Assembly: GCA_016189845.1 (NCBI GenBank)
Contig: JACPRT010000102.1
Location: forward strand, 1-6,249
Source: Chloroflexota bacterium
GTDB lineage: Bacteria; Chloroflexota; Dehalococcoidia; Lucifugimonadales; Lucifugimonadaceae
Direction: 5' to 3'
DNA length: 6,249 nucleotides
Part shown: positions 1 to 6,249 of the stretch, one piece after another
Layout: each line of letters opens with the position of its first letter
Position numbering within the stretch: position 1 is the first letter of the stretch
Notes under the pieces: model-generated
Databases searched by the model: none
The model's input: the letters and a program-made list of their open reading frames with translations, nothing else
Told to the model about the DNA's origin: nothing
Position numbers and translations under genes: made by a program

Positions 1-1
1 C

Positions 2-745
2 CCTGGCGACCGGATCGAGTTGTCAGCCGACGCCGGTCAACCGGCGACGGAGCATGAGGCGGCGCCCGCGACCGACATCCGCGTCGCCTACGAGGACGAT
101 TGGCTCCTCGTCGTCGACAAGCCGGCTGGCATCACCGTGCATCCCGGCGCAGGCAGCCGCGGCCGAACGATGGTCGACGCGTTGGTGGAGATGCGGCCGC
201 AGATCTCAGGAGTCGGACCCGATCCCGCACGTCCCGGGATCGTCCATCGCCTCGACAAGGACACATCGGGACTTCTTGCGGTCGCAAAGACCGCAGAGGC
301 GCATGAACGGCTCGCGGCCGCGGTAAAGGGTCGTACGATCATCCGCCGTTACACGGCGCTCGTATGGGGCAGGGTCGTTCCGGAAGGGGGCATCATCGAT
401 GCGCCGGTCGGGCGCCATCCCACTCGACGCCAGCGACAGGCGATTACGGCAGCCGGGAAACCCGCCAGGACCGGCTACCGTGTCCTGCGCTACCTGCCGG
501 GCACGTCCCTGGTGTTGTGCACATTGCAGACGGGGCGAATGCACCAGATCCGGGTCCATATGGCAAGCATCGGATTCCCGGTGGTGGGCGATCCCACGTA
601 CGGACGCCCGGGATTCGGACTCAAACGCCAGTTCCTCCACGCCTCATACCTGGCGTTCGATCACCCGTTCACGGGCGAACGCATCGAAGCGGAGTCGCCA
701 TTGCCTGCCGATCTCCGGTCTGCATTGCAGGCAGCTGAGGTCTGA
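2..745 (+). CDS. rluD: RluD-type 23S rRNA pseudouridine synthase (5' end missing)
   Basis: Isomerises specific uridines in 23S rRNA to pseudouridine (family role; RluD acts on helix 69). The frame is open to the left edge and reads PGDRIEL before a TTG at 20. That looks like the end of an S4 RNA-binding domain, so the gene starts outside the window and the TTG is not its start. The catalytic domain is complete. It has a DKPAGITVHPGAG segment, the HRLDKDTSG motif at residues 76-84 counted from the TTG (catalytic Asp79), RHPTRRQ, and TGRMHQIRVHMA followed by VGDPTYG. The HPGAG and RHPT elements favour RluD over RluA or RluC. It ends in TGA 20 nt before gltX, suggesting co-transcription. The exact target uridines are inferred. 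Confidence 0.93.
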   Translation, partial: PGDRIELSADAGQPATEHEAAPATDIRVAYEDDWLLVVDKPAGITVHPGAGSRGRTMVDALVEMRPQISGVGPDPARPGIVHRLDKDTSGLLAVAKTAEAHERLAAAVKGRTIIRRYTALVWGRVVPEGGIIDAPVGRHPTRRQRQAITAAGKPARTGYRVLRYLPGTSLVLCTLQTGRMHQIRVHMASIGFPVVGDPTYGRPGFGLKRQFLHASYLAFDHPFTGERIEAESPLPADLRSALQAAEV

Positions 746-765
746 ACGTCTAGAATCGCGAGAGA

Positions 766-2286
766 ATGACTACAGGATCGGGAACCTCTCCTCAATCCGG
801 CGCGCCCATGCGGGTCCGCTTCGCGCCGAGCCCCACCGGGGCGCTTCACGTCGGCACCGTGCGCACGGCGCTCTACGACTGGATTCTCGCCCGCAAGACG
901 GGCGGACGGTTCATCCTGCGCATCGAGGACACCGACCAGGAAAGGTTCGTTCCCGAGGCCGAACAAATCATCTTCGAGTCCCTGCGATGGATAGGGCTGG
1001 ACTGGGACGAAGGCCCGGGGGTCGGCGGCCCCCATGCCCCTTACGTGCAGACCCAGCGACGGGAGCTCTACCAGGCCGCGGCCAGGCGACTCATCGAGTC
1101 CGGGGCGGCCTACGAGTGCGACTGCTCCCCGGAGCGGCTGGAAGAGGTCCGCAAGAAACAGGAGGCGCTCAAGCTCGCGCCCGGGTACGACGGCAAGTGC
1201 AGGCGCAGGGACCCGGCCGAACTCGCGGAGTCGCGCCGGCAGGGCCGGCCGGTCGTGGTCCGGATGAAGCTGCCGCCGGCAGGCGACGTTTCATTCGTCG
1301 ACCTCGTCCGCGGCAAAGTGACGTTCAGCTGGGCGACCATGAGCGACTTCGTGATCCTCAAGTCCGACGGCCTGCCCACGTACCACCTTGCCGTGGTGGT
1401 CGACGACCACGACATGAAGATCACACACGTGCTGCGGGGTGAGGAATGGATCGCCAGCACGCCCCGGCACGTCCTCATACACGAGAAGCTCGGATATCAG
1501 ATGCCGGTGATGGTTCACTTACCGCTGTTGCTGGCGCCCGACCGGTCCAAGCTCAGCAAGCGGCATGGCGCGACATCGGTGAACGAATTCCGGGACGCCG
1601 GGTTCCTGCCGGAAGCCATGTTCAACTTCCTGGCGCTCATGGGCTGGTCGCCGGGCGACGACCGGGAAGTGATGACCCGCCAGGAGATCGTCGACGCCTT
1701 CTCGCTCGATCGGATCAAGGACTCGCCGGCGATTTTCGACAGGACCAAGCTCGAATGGATGAACGGGGTTTACATTCGCCAGCTCACGCCGCGGCAACTC
1801 GCCGAGCGGCTGATTCCGTTCCTCGAGCAGAGCCCGGGCGGCCTCCCGCCTTCGGTCCCCCGCCCGTTGGATATCGGATACCTGGAGAAGTCGGTCCCGC
1901 TCGTGCAGGACCGCCTCAAGACGCTGCGCGACGCGGCAGACCTGATCGACTTCCTCTACGCGCCAGAAATCCGGCCCGAGCCGGCGGAGGTGGTCCAGAA
2001 GGGGATGACCGTGGCGACCACCGCCAGCTCGCTGGGACGATCGCTCCAGGTGCTACGGGAGGCGGAGCCCTTCGAGCACCCGGTCTTGGACGCTCGCCAT
2101 CGCGCATTGGCGGAGGAGCTGGGGCTCAAGACGGGCCAGCTGTTTGGCGCCCTGCGAGTGGCCATCACCGGCAAGAAGGTCGCTCCTCCCCTGTTCGAAA
2201 CGATGGAAGTGCTCGGCCGCAAACTGTGCGTCGAAAGGGTAGAGCGGGCGATCGACGCGCTGGGCAGATCCGAAGCGCGGGCGTGA
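766..2286 (+). CDS. gltX: glutamyl-tRNA synthetase
   Basis: Cytoplasmic class I aminoacyl-tRNA synthetase that charges tRNA-Glu, supplying translation and often tetrapyrrole synthesis. Its 506 aa are in the usual 460-510 range. The N-terminal Rossmann domain has FAPSPTGALHVGT with the HIGH-type signature at residues 28-31, followed by LRIEDTDQER. Cys118, Cys120 and Cys145 (YECDC...YDGKC) lie where many bacterial GluRS carry a zinc-binding insertion. The KMSKS-type motif is KLSKR at 262-266, and the C-terminal half is the helical anticodon-binding region. The start is uncertain: ATG 766 has only GAGAG immediately before it, and a second ATG at 808 (Met15, MRVRFAPSPTG) would also give a complete catalytic domain. 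Whether it is discriminating or also charges tRNA-Gln cannot be read here. Confidence 0.97.
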   Translation: MTTGSGTSPQSGAPMRVRFAPSPTGALHVGTVRTALYDWILARKTGGRFILRIEDTDQERFVPEAEQIIFESLRWIGLDWDEGPGVGGPHAPYVQTQRRELYQAAARRLIESGAAYECDCSPERLEEVRKKQEALKLAPGYDGKCRRRDPAELAESRRQGRPVVVRMKLPPAGDVSFVDLVRGKVTFSWATMSDFVILKSDGLPTYHLAVVVDDHDMKITHVLRGEEWIASTPRHVLIHEKLGYQMPVMVHLPLLLAPDRSKLSKRHGATSVNEFRDAGFLPEAMFNFLALMGWSPGDDREVMTRQEIVDAFSLDRIKDSPAIFDRTKLEWMNGVYIRQLTPRQLAERLIPFLEQSPGGLPPSVPRPLDIGYLEKSVPLVQDRLKTLRDAADLIDFLYAPEIRPEPAEVVQKGMTVATTASSLGRSLQVLREAEPFEHPVLDARHRALAEELGLKTGQLFGALRVAITGKKVAPPLFETMEVLGRKLCVERVERAIDALGRSEARA

Positions 2287-2325
2287 CCCGCGGTACCTGT
2301 AAGTGCGTCCACCCGGGCGCCACGC

Positions 2326-2354
2326 TTGACCGCACGTATGCCGCCACCTAGACT
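2326..2354 (+). promoter_or_regulatory. sigma70-type promoter of rpsU
   Basis: A -35 box TTGACC (2326-2331, 5 of 6 consensus bases) and a -10 box TAGACT (2349-2354, 4 of 6) are separated by exactly 17 nt. Transcription would begin near 2361, giving a leader of about 43 nt before the TTG start. The pair sits in the only gap between gltX and rpsU, so bS21 probably has its own transcription unit. This is a consensus match only, with no experimental support. Confidence 0.6.
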
Positions 2355-2391
2355 TTCTAATTGCCCGCTAATCATTCATCGAATCCAGGAC

Positions 2392-2396
2392 AGGAG
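2392..2396 (+). promoter_or_regulatory. Shine-Dalgarno box that fixes the rpsU TTG start
   Basis: AGGAG lies 7 nt before the TTG at 2404, a near-ideal distance. It supports that TTG over the in-frame codons further upstream. Confidence 0.8.
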
Positions 2397-2403
2397 CAGC
2401 AAT

Positions 2404-2598
2404 TTGGCAGAGGTCCGCTCGGCAGAAGGCGAGAGTTTCGAGAGTCTCCTGAAGCGCTTCACGAAGCGTGTGCAGGAGGAAGGGATCATCTCCAAGACCC
2501 GCCGTCGCCAGCACTTCACGAAGCCCAGCGTGCTGCGCAAGAAGAAAGCCGCCGCAAAGTTCCGGAAGAGCGTGAAGACCCAGCGCAAAAACATGTAG
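2404..2598 (+). CDS. rpsU: 30S ribosomal protein bS21
   Basis: Small basic protein of the 30S subunit, located near the 3' end of 16S rRNA and the anti-Shine-Dalgarno region. The protein is 64 aa, beginning (M)AEVRSAEGESFESLLKRF. It continues with VQEEGI, the TRRRQHFTKPS core and a Lys/Arg-rich tail. Order and length match bS21, which normally starts just before an AEV-type sequence. An upstream in-frame codon at 2326 would add 26 residues that do not resemble the family, and it coincides with the predicted -35 box. The TTG at 2404 with AGGAG 7 nt upstream is therefore chosen. A sigma70-like promoter precedes the gene and an intrinsic terminator follows 26 nt after the stop, so it looks monocistronic. 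Confidence 0.95.
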   Translation: MAEVRSAEGESFESLLKRFTKRVQEEGIISKTRRRQHFTKPSVLRKKKAAAKFRKSVKTQRKNM

Positions 2599-2611
2599 GG
2601 CGGTAACCGCC
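2599..2611 (+). repeat. short inverted repeat after the rpsU stop
   Basis: GGCGGT-A-ACCGCC is a perfect 6-bp palindrome around one base, beginning directly after the TAG stop. It has no T-tract and lies 13 nt before the real terminator hairpin. It could protect the mRNA 3' end or be chance in GC-rich DNA. Confidence 0.3.
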
Positions 2612-2624
2612 CCGGACGCGATCT

Positions 2625-2656
2625 GGACCCTCAGCCGGAGGGTCCCTTTGTTTTCT
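2625..2656 (+). terminator. Rho-independent terminator of rpsU
   Basis: A perfect 8-bp stem, GGACCCTC (2625-2632) with GAGGGTCC (2638-2645), closes a 5-nt loop AGCCG. It is followed by a T-rich run (CTTTGTTTTC, 2646-2655). This is a standard intrinsic terminator. It separates rpsU from purQ, although purQ begins only about 30 nt beyond it. Confidence 0.88.
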
Positions 2657-2657
2657 T

Positions 2658-2670
2658 CCGGTGAAACCGG
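2658..2670 (+). repeat. small hairpin just before the purQ ribosome-binding site
   Basis: CCGGT-GAA-ACCGG can form a 5-bp stem with a 3-nt loop. It lies between the T-tract of the rpsU terminator and the GGTGAGGG stretch before the purQ GTG. No function can be assigned from sequence alone. Confidence 0.3.
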
Positions 2671-2686
2671 ACATGGGTGAGGGATA

Positions 2687-3391
2687 GTGCGCTTCGGTAT
2701 CGTTGTGTTTCCTGGCACATGGAGCGACGGCGACTGCTTCCATGCGGTCAAGAACGTCCTTGGCCAGGACGCCGAATACGTCTGGCATAAGGAGCGTGAC
2801 ATCGACCGGTTCGATGCGATCGTTCTGCCTGGCGGCTTTTCCTACGGGGACTACCTGCGATGCGGCGCGATTGCCCGGTTTGCGCCCGTCATGGAATCGG
2901 TGGCAGAACACGTCGCCAAAGGCAAGCTGGTCCTCGGGATCTGCAATGGATTCCAGATCCTGTGTGAGGCCGGGCTGCTTCCGGGCCAGCTGATGATGAA
3001 CGACCACCTGGAGTTCCGGTGCGCCTGGGTAAACCTTAGTGTCGAGAACAATGAGACCCGTTTCACGCACCTCGCGAAGCGACATCAGGTCCTGCGAGTC
3101 CCGATCTCACACGGCGAAGGCAACTACACGGCCGACGCCGAGACGATCGACGAGCTGGAACGTGAGCGCCGCATCGTTTTCAAGTACTGCACGCCGAAAG
3201 GCGATGTCACGCAGGACGCGAACCCCAACGGGTCGATGAAGAACATCGCAGGCATCATGAACGAGCGAGGGAACGTGCTGGGGATGATGCCGCACCCGGA
3301 GCGTTGCGTTGAGCCGCTGCTCGGCGGCGCCGATGGGCGCGTAATCCTCGAGTCGATGTTCACGCCGACGAGGATGCTGGCGCGCACCTGA
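2687..3391 (+). CDS. purQ: phosphoribosylformylglycinamidine synthase, glutaminase subunit PurQ
   Basis: Class I glutamine amidotransferase that delivers ammonia from glutamine to PurL, converting FGAR to FGAM in de novo purine synthesis. Its 234 aa are close to the usual length of about 225-235 for free-standing PurQ. Visible motifs are the N-terminal GIVVFPGTWSDGD, LPGGFSYGDYLRCGA at 48-61, the nucleophile elbow GICNGFQ with Cys86, and MMPHPER with catalytic His203 and Glu205. The GTG start has GGTGA and GAGGG upstream (2676-2683) and gives the typical PurQ N-terminus. The gene follows the rpsU terminator by about 30 nt with no evident promoter. The free-standing type normally works with PurS and small PurL, neither of which is in the window. 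Confidence 0.97.
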   Translation: MRFGIVVFPGTWSDGDCFHAVKNVLGQDAEYVWHKERDIDRFDAIVLPGGFSYGDYLRCGAIARFAPVMESVAEHVAKGKLVLGICNGFQILCEAGLLPGQLMMNDHLEFRCAWVNLSVENNETRFTHLAKRHQVLRVPISHGEGNYTADAETIDELERERRIVFKYCTPKGDVTQDANPNGSMKNIAGIMNERGNVLGMMPHPERCVEPLLGGADGRVILESMFTPTRMLART

Positions 3392-3472
3392 GCGCCCGCC
3401 GATCCTCACGCCCGCGAGGCGATACGGCCTTCGAGGCAACCGATCGCCAGTCCAGGTACATTCCGGGACGCA

Positions 3473-3503
3473 AAAGGCTCCGGCGGAACCCGCCGAGGCC
3501 TTT
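3473..3503 (+). terminator. probable bidirectional terminator downstream of purQ
   Basis: Arms AAAGGCTCCGGCGG (3473-3486) and CCGCCGAGGCCTTT (3490-3503) pair over 14 positions with one G-T wobble and one C-A mismatch, around a 3-nt loop. The T run on the right serves plus-strand transcription from purQ, about 80 nt after its stop. The A run on the left gives U's for minus-strand transcripts. It lies in the strand-switch region, where such a two-way terminator is expected. Confidence 0.65.
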
Positions 3504-3635
3504 ATCGGGTAGAGCCTGAAAGGGTCATCGGGGACTCGGTCCACGGGGACCTCGAAACCGCTCTTCCACGCTGCTACGAATGCCTTCAATCCCTTGGCGT
3601 CGGTGATCCGTCCGACATGCCGACGTGGCTGCCTC
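3504..3635. other. unassigned block between terminator and serine-hydrolase remnant
   Basis: No intact gene is recognised here. On the minus strand a stretch at 3610-3497 reads open, begins RITDAKGLKAFVAAW, and has 29 of 38 codons ending in G or C, as a coding piece of this genome would. I cannot match it to a family, and it runs into the terminator hairpin. It may be decayed coding sequence or chance. Confidence 0.3.
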
Positions 3636-3842
3636 TGCGAACTCAACCCGACCTATGGATTGCTGTTCTGGCTGAATACGGGCCACACCCGCTACGGCAG
3701 CGCGCCAGAGTCAACATTCGCCGCTGCCGGGGCCGGCGGCAACTGCGTGGTCGTCGACCCCGAACATCGGATGGTCGCCGTGACGCGTTGGTGCAGCGAC
3801 GTCAAGGGCGTCATCGGGCGGGTGGTGTCGGCGGTCGTCTGA
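3636..3842 (+). pseudogene. C-terminal remnant of a beta-lactamase-like serine hydrolase
   Basis: The plus-strand frame reads CELNPTYGLLFWLNTGHTRY, then AAAGAGGNCVVVDPEHRMVAVTRW, and ends at TGA 3840-3842. The order YGxxFWLN, GxGGN, VVDPE and VAVTRW is that of the last 60 or so residues of class C beta-lactamase/penicillin-binding-like serine hydrolases (COG1680 type, usually 350 aa or more). The SxxK nucleophile region and the central Tyr motif are absent, so it cannot be active. Upstream the similarity fades. The neighbouring frame reads DMPTWLPL just before the match, which could indicate a frameshift. The family call rests on pattern memory, not a search. A short expressed peptide is possible but unlikely. 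Confidence 0.55.
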
Positions 3843-3890
3843 CAGGCCCGGACGCCGTTCAGGTCGGGCGGCGGACCTCGCTGCCGCGGT

Positions 3891-6249
3891 CTACCCGGCC
3901 GCGGGCTGCGGGGCGCCCAGCTTCTCAATCTTCACGGCGCAGGCCTTGAACTCGGGCGTCTCGGTGATGAAATCGAAGGCGTCGTTCGTCAGGTCGTTCG
4001 TCCTTGTGAGCTTGGGAAAGGCGAAGCTCATGAAGACCGCACCCCTGGGCGACCGATCGGTGACCTTTGCGTTGACTTCGACGTTCCCGCGCCGGGAGGA
4101 GACGCGGACGACCTCGCCGTCCTCGATCCCCAGGACCTCGGCGTCGTGCGGGTTGATCTCCGCCCATTCGTGAGGCACGAGCAACTCAAATCCGCTAGCG
4201 CGGCTCGTCTGCGTCCCCGTGTGGTAAGTGACACGGCGGCGTCCCGTGGTGAGCACCATCGGGAAGTCGGCGTCCGGCTCCTCCGCGGGTGGGATGTGGT
4301 CTACCGGCGCGAAGTACCCGGGCAACCCCGAAGAGAACTCGTCGGCATGGAGATATGGCGTCCCTGGGTGGTCCTTCGTCGGGCATGGCCACTGAAGCCC
4401 GCCCTCCTTCTCCAGCCGCTCGTACGACACGCCGGAAAGGATGGGCGCCAATGACGCAATTTCATCCCAGATCTCCGAGGGAGACGCAAGCGACTGCGGC
4501 CGCTCCAGGCGCCTGAAGAGCTCGAGGAATATCTGCCAGTCGGGCCTGGCCTCTCCGGGCGGATCGACGGCCTTCCGTACGCGCTGGACACGACGTTCGC
4601 TATTCGAGAACGTGCCTTCCGTCTCGGCGAAGGCGGCGGCCGGTAGCACGACGTCCGCCAGCTGGGCCGTCTCGGTGAGGAAGATGTCCTGGACGACCAG
4701 GAAATCGACTGTCCGGAGCGCTCGCTCGACATGTGACGCGTTGGGATCCGAGACGACAGTGTTTTCGCCCATGATGTAGAGGGCCTTTATCTTGCCCCGC
4801 AGAATCTGGTCGATGGCCGTGATCTTGGTGACTCCGCGGCGCTTGGGCAGAGTGACACCCCACGCCTTTTCGAACTTCCCCCGGACTTCCGGCTTCTCCA
4901 GTTTCTGGTAGCCAGGCAAGTCGGTCGGGATCGCCCCCATGTCGCTGACGCCCTGGACGTTGTTTTGGCCGCGGAGCGGGTTCACGCCGGAGTTGGGCAC
5001 GCCAAAGTTGCCGCACAGCATCGCCAGGTTCGCGATCGCCTGCACGTTGTGAGTCCCGCACGAGTGCTCGGTGATTCCGACCGTGTAGCAGACTGCGGCC
5101 TTTGGCGATGCGGCGGCGTACTCCCGGGCTGTCGCGACGATCTCCTCCGCCGACAGCCCTGACACCTCGGCGGCGTATTCGGGCGTGTACATCTCCACGT
5201 GCCGGGCCAGAGCGTCGAAACCTTCCGTGCGGTTCTTTACGAACTCCTCGTTGTAGAGGTTCTCCTTGATGATCACGTGCGCCATCGCATTGAACACTGC
5301 GATGTCGGTACCGATCTTTAGCTGCAGGTGCCGCCTGGCGAATCGAGTCAGCTCTATCTTCCTTGGATCGATGACGACGAGGCCGGCCCCATTCCGCACG
5401 GCCCGCTTCATCCGAAGGGCGATCACAGGATGGGTCTCGGTCGTGTTTGAGCCCGCGACGATGAGGAATTTGACGCCAGCAAGCTCCTCGATGGAGTTGC
5501 TCATTGCGCCCCGCCCTATCATGACCGCCAGACCGGCGACCGTTGGGGCGTGTCAAGTACGTGAGCAGTTGTCGACGTTGTTCGTGCCGACCGCGGTGCG
5601 GGCAAGCTTCTGGAGCAGGTAGTTCGACTCGTTGGTGCACCGAGCCGAACACCAGAACGTGGTCGCGTCGGGTCCTTCCTCCGCGACGATCTGCTTGACC
5701 CGGGACGCGACCAGGTCGAGCGCCTCATCCCAGGTGGCCCGCTCGAGGACCCCGGACTTGCCTCCCCTGCGGATGAGCGGAAACTTGAGCCGCTCTTCGC
5801 TCTTCACGAACTCCCAGGACCCGAACTGCCCCTTCACGCAGAGCGACCCGCGGCTGGGAGCGGAAAAGTCCGGCTCCGATCCCATCAGCCGGCCGTCCTG
5901 AGTCAGCAGATGGATACCGCAGCCGACGCCGCAATACGGGCAGATGGTCTTTGTCCGCTCCACCTTTGCGGCCACGGTCTTGCCGACGATCTTGCGATCC
6001 GTCAGCGCGCCGGTCGGACACGTGTTGACGCACTGGCCGCAGAACGTGCAGGGGCTTTCGAGCAACAGGTTATTGACAAACGTGTGAATACGGCTGCCCT
6101 GCCCTCGTCCGGCAACCGTGATGGCCGACGCCATCTCCCAGTCGTTGCAGATGTTGGTGCACCGGTAGCTGGCGATGCAGAAGTCATAGTCACGCTGGAT
6201 GAAGGGGTTGGGGTCGTCGGCCTTCTGGCGGGACTTGAGCCGCGGGAAG
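3891..6249 (-). CDS. fdhA: selenocysteine-containing formate dehydrogenase catalytic subunit (N-terminus beyond window)
   Basis: Molybdenum or tungsten bis-MGD enzyme that oxidises formate to CO2 or works in reverse. It is one frame from 6248 to TAG 3893-3891, 785 visible residues, interrupted only by TGA 5555-5553 read as Sec232. Visible order: a 2[4Fe-4S] ferredoxin domain with C24, S27, C30, C34 then C67, C70, C73, C77. Next is the Mo-domain cluster CPYCGVGC (C103, C106, C110) with C137 and Lys139 in SRGSLCVKG. Then SRT-U-HAPTVAG with the conserved His233, followed by NPLRGQNNVQG with Arg426 (equivalent of E. coli FdhH Arg333). The C-terminal MGD-binding domain is at about 662-775 (LTTGRRRVTYHTGTQTSR). 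The ferredoxin module suggests an NAD-linked, ferredoxin-linked or hydrogenase-linked soluble type, whose N-terminal 2Fe-2S part would lie off the edge. Ser27 replaces an expected Cys. Electron-transfer partner genes would be to the right. Confidence 0.93.
5507..5552 (-). promoter_or_regulatory. putative bacterial SECIS element in fdhA mRNA
   Basis: Read on the minus strand directly after the UGA, an apical stem CGCC (5538-5535) pairs with GGCG (5529-5526) around the loop GGUCU (5534-5530). A lower stem CGCCC (5550-5546) can pair with GGGCG (5516-5512); an alternative partner is GGGGCG (5512-5507). Eighteen nt lie between UGA and GGUC, the same as I recall for E. coli fdhF, whose loop also reads GGUCU. 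This element would bind SelB to direct Sec-tRNA insertion. The bulged U of the E. coli element has no certain equivalent, since here that U may pair with G. Confidence 0.75.
5553..5555 (-). other. in-frame TGA read as selenocysteine
   Basis: The frame before it (NNVDNCSRT) and after it (HAPTVAGLAV, then MIGRGAMSNSIEEL) is the same; 30 nt separate the TGA from the next ATG. In the family this position is the metal-binding Cys or Sec, followed by His and a PxVAGL sequence. E. coli FdhH has ARV-U-HGPSVAG here. A premature stop would split the enzyme exactly at its active-site residue, which is far less likely than recoding. Confidence 0.9.

Noticed and set aside
399..1442. Long plus-strand open frame (347 codons) across rluD and gltX.
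   Set aside because: Arg-rich shadow frame of two clearly identified genes in GC-rich DNA.
1446..2351. Plus-strand open frame (301 codons) inside gltX.
   Set aside because: Shadow frame with Arg/Ala/Gly-biased composition; gltX has all its motifs in the other frame.
3107..3646. Minus-strand open frame of 179 codons antisense to the end of purQ.
   Set aside because: Most of it is antisense to purQ and it crosses a terminator. Only the 3497-3610 part looks coding-like, and that is reported separately.
3861..3878. Inverted repeat AGGTC/GACCT after the fdhA stop as a terminator.
   Set aside because: Only 5 bp with an 8-nt loop and no T-tract on the minus strand.
5553..5555. The TGA as a nonsense mutation making fdhA a pseudogene.
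   Set aside because: The frame is intact on both sides, the residue is the known Sec site of the family, and a SECIS-like hairpin follows at the expected distance.
4600..5652. Long minus-strand open frame (350 codons) overlapping fdhA.
   Set aside because: It is rich in Arg, Gly and His, matches no family, and lies in an alternate frame of the well-supported fdhA.
1..6249. CRISPR array, insertion sequence, tRNA or rRNA genes.
   Set aside because: No regularly spaced repeats, transposase motifs, terminal inverted repeats or recognisable RNA-gene sequences were seen.

Overview
This window comes from a GC-rich bacterial chromosome. The genes use mostly G/C-ending codons, carry Shine-Dalgarno-like leaders and use TTG and GTG starts alongside ATG. 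The sequence alone does not fix the phylum. A selenocysteine-type formate dehydrogenase in a GC-rich genome fits several deep-branching or Proteobacteria-like groups (inference).

Left part, plus strand (1-3391). This is a run of core housekeeping genes. It holds the 3' part of a 23S rRNA pseudouridine synthase (rluD, cut by the left edge), glutamyl-tRNA synthetase (gltX), ribosomal protein bS21 (rpsU) and the glutaminase subunit of formylglycinamidine ribonucleotide synthase (purQ). rluD and gltX are 20 nt apart and probably co-transcribed. rpsU has its own good sigma70-type promoter, a TTG start fixed by an AGGAG box, and a strong intrinsic terminator just before purQ. Its partners purS and purL are not in the window.

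Middle (3392-3890). This is a strand-switch region without an intact gene. It holds a probable bidirectional terminator, an unassigned block of about 130 nt, and a short remnant matching the C-terminal end of beta-lactamase-like serine hydrolases.

Right part, minus strand (3891-6249). One long gene encodes the catalytic subunit of a molybdenum/tungsten formate dehydrogenase; its N-terminus lies beyond the right edge. A plain six-frame translation breaks it at a TGA (5555-5553). That TGA lies at the position of the catalytic selenocysteine of the family (SRT-U-HAPTVAG). It is followed by a hairpin that looks like a bacterial SECIS element, with the same 18-nt spacing to a GGUCU loop as I recall for E. 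coli fdhF. The gene should be read as one selenoprotein of at least 785 visible residues. It depends on SelA/SelB/SelC/SelD encoded elsewhere. One cysteine ligand of the N-terminal ferredoxin domain is replaced by serine, which is unusual.

The main point of interest is the selenocysteine formate dehydrogenase and its recoding signal. I see no CRISPR array, insertion sequence, tRNA or rRNA gene.
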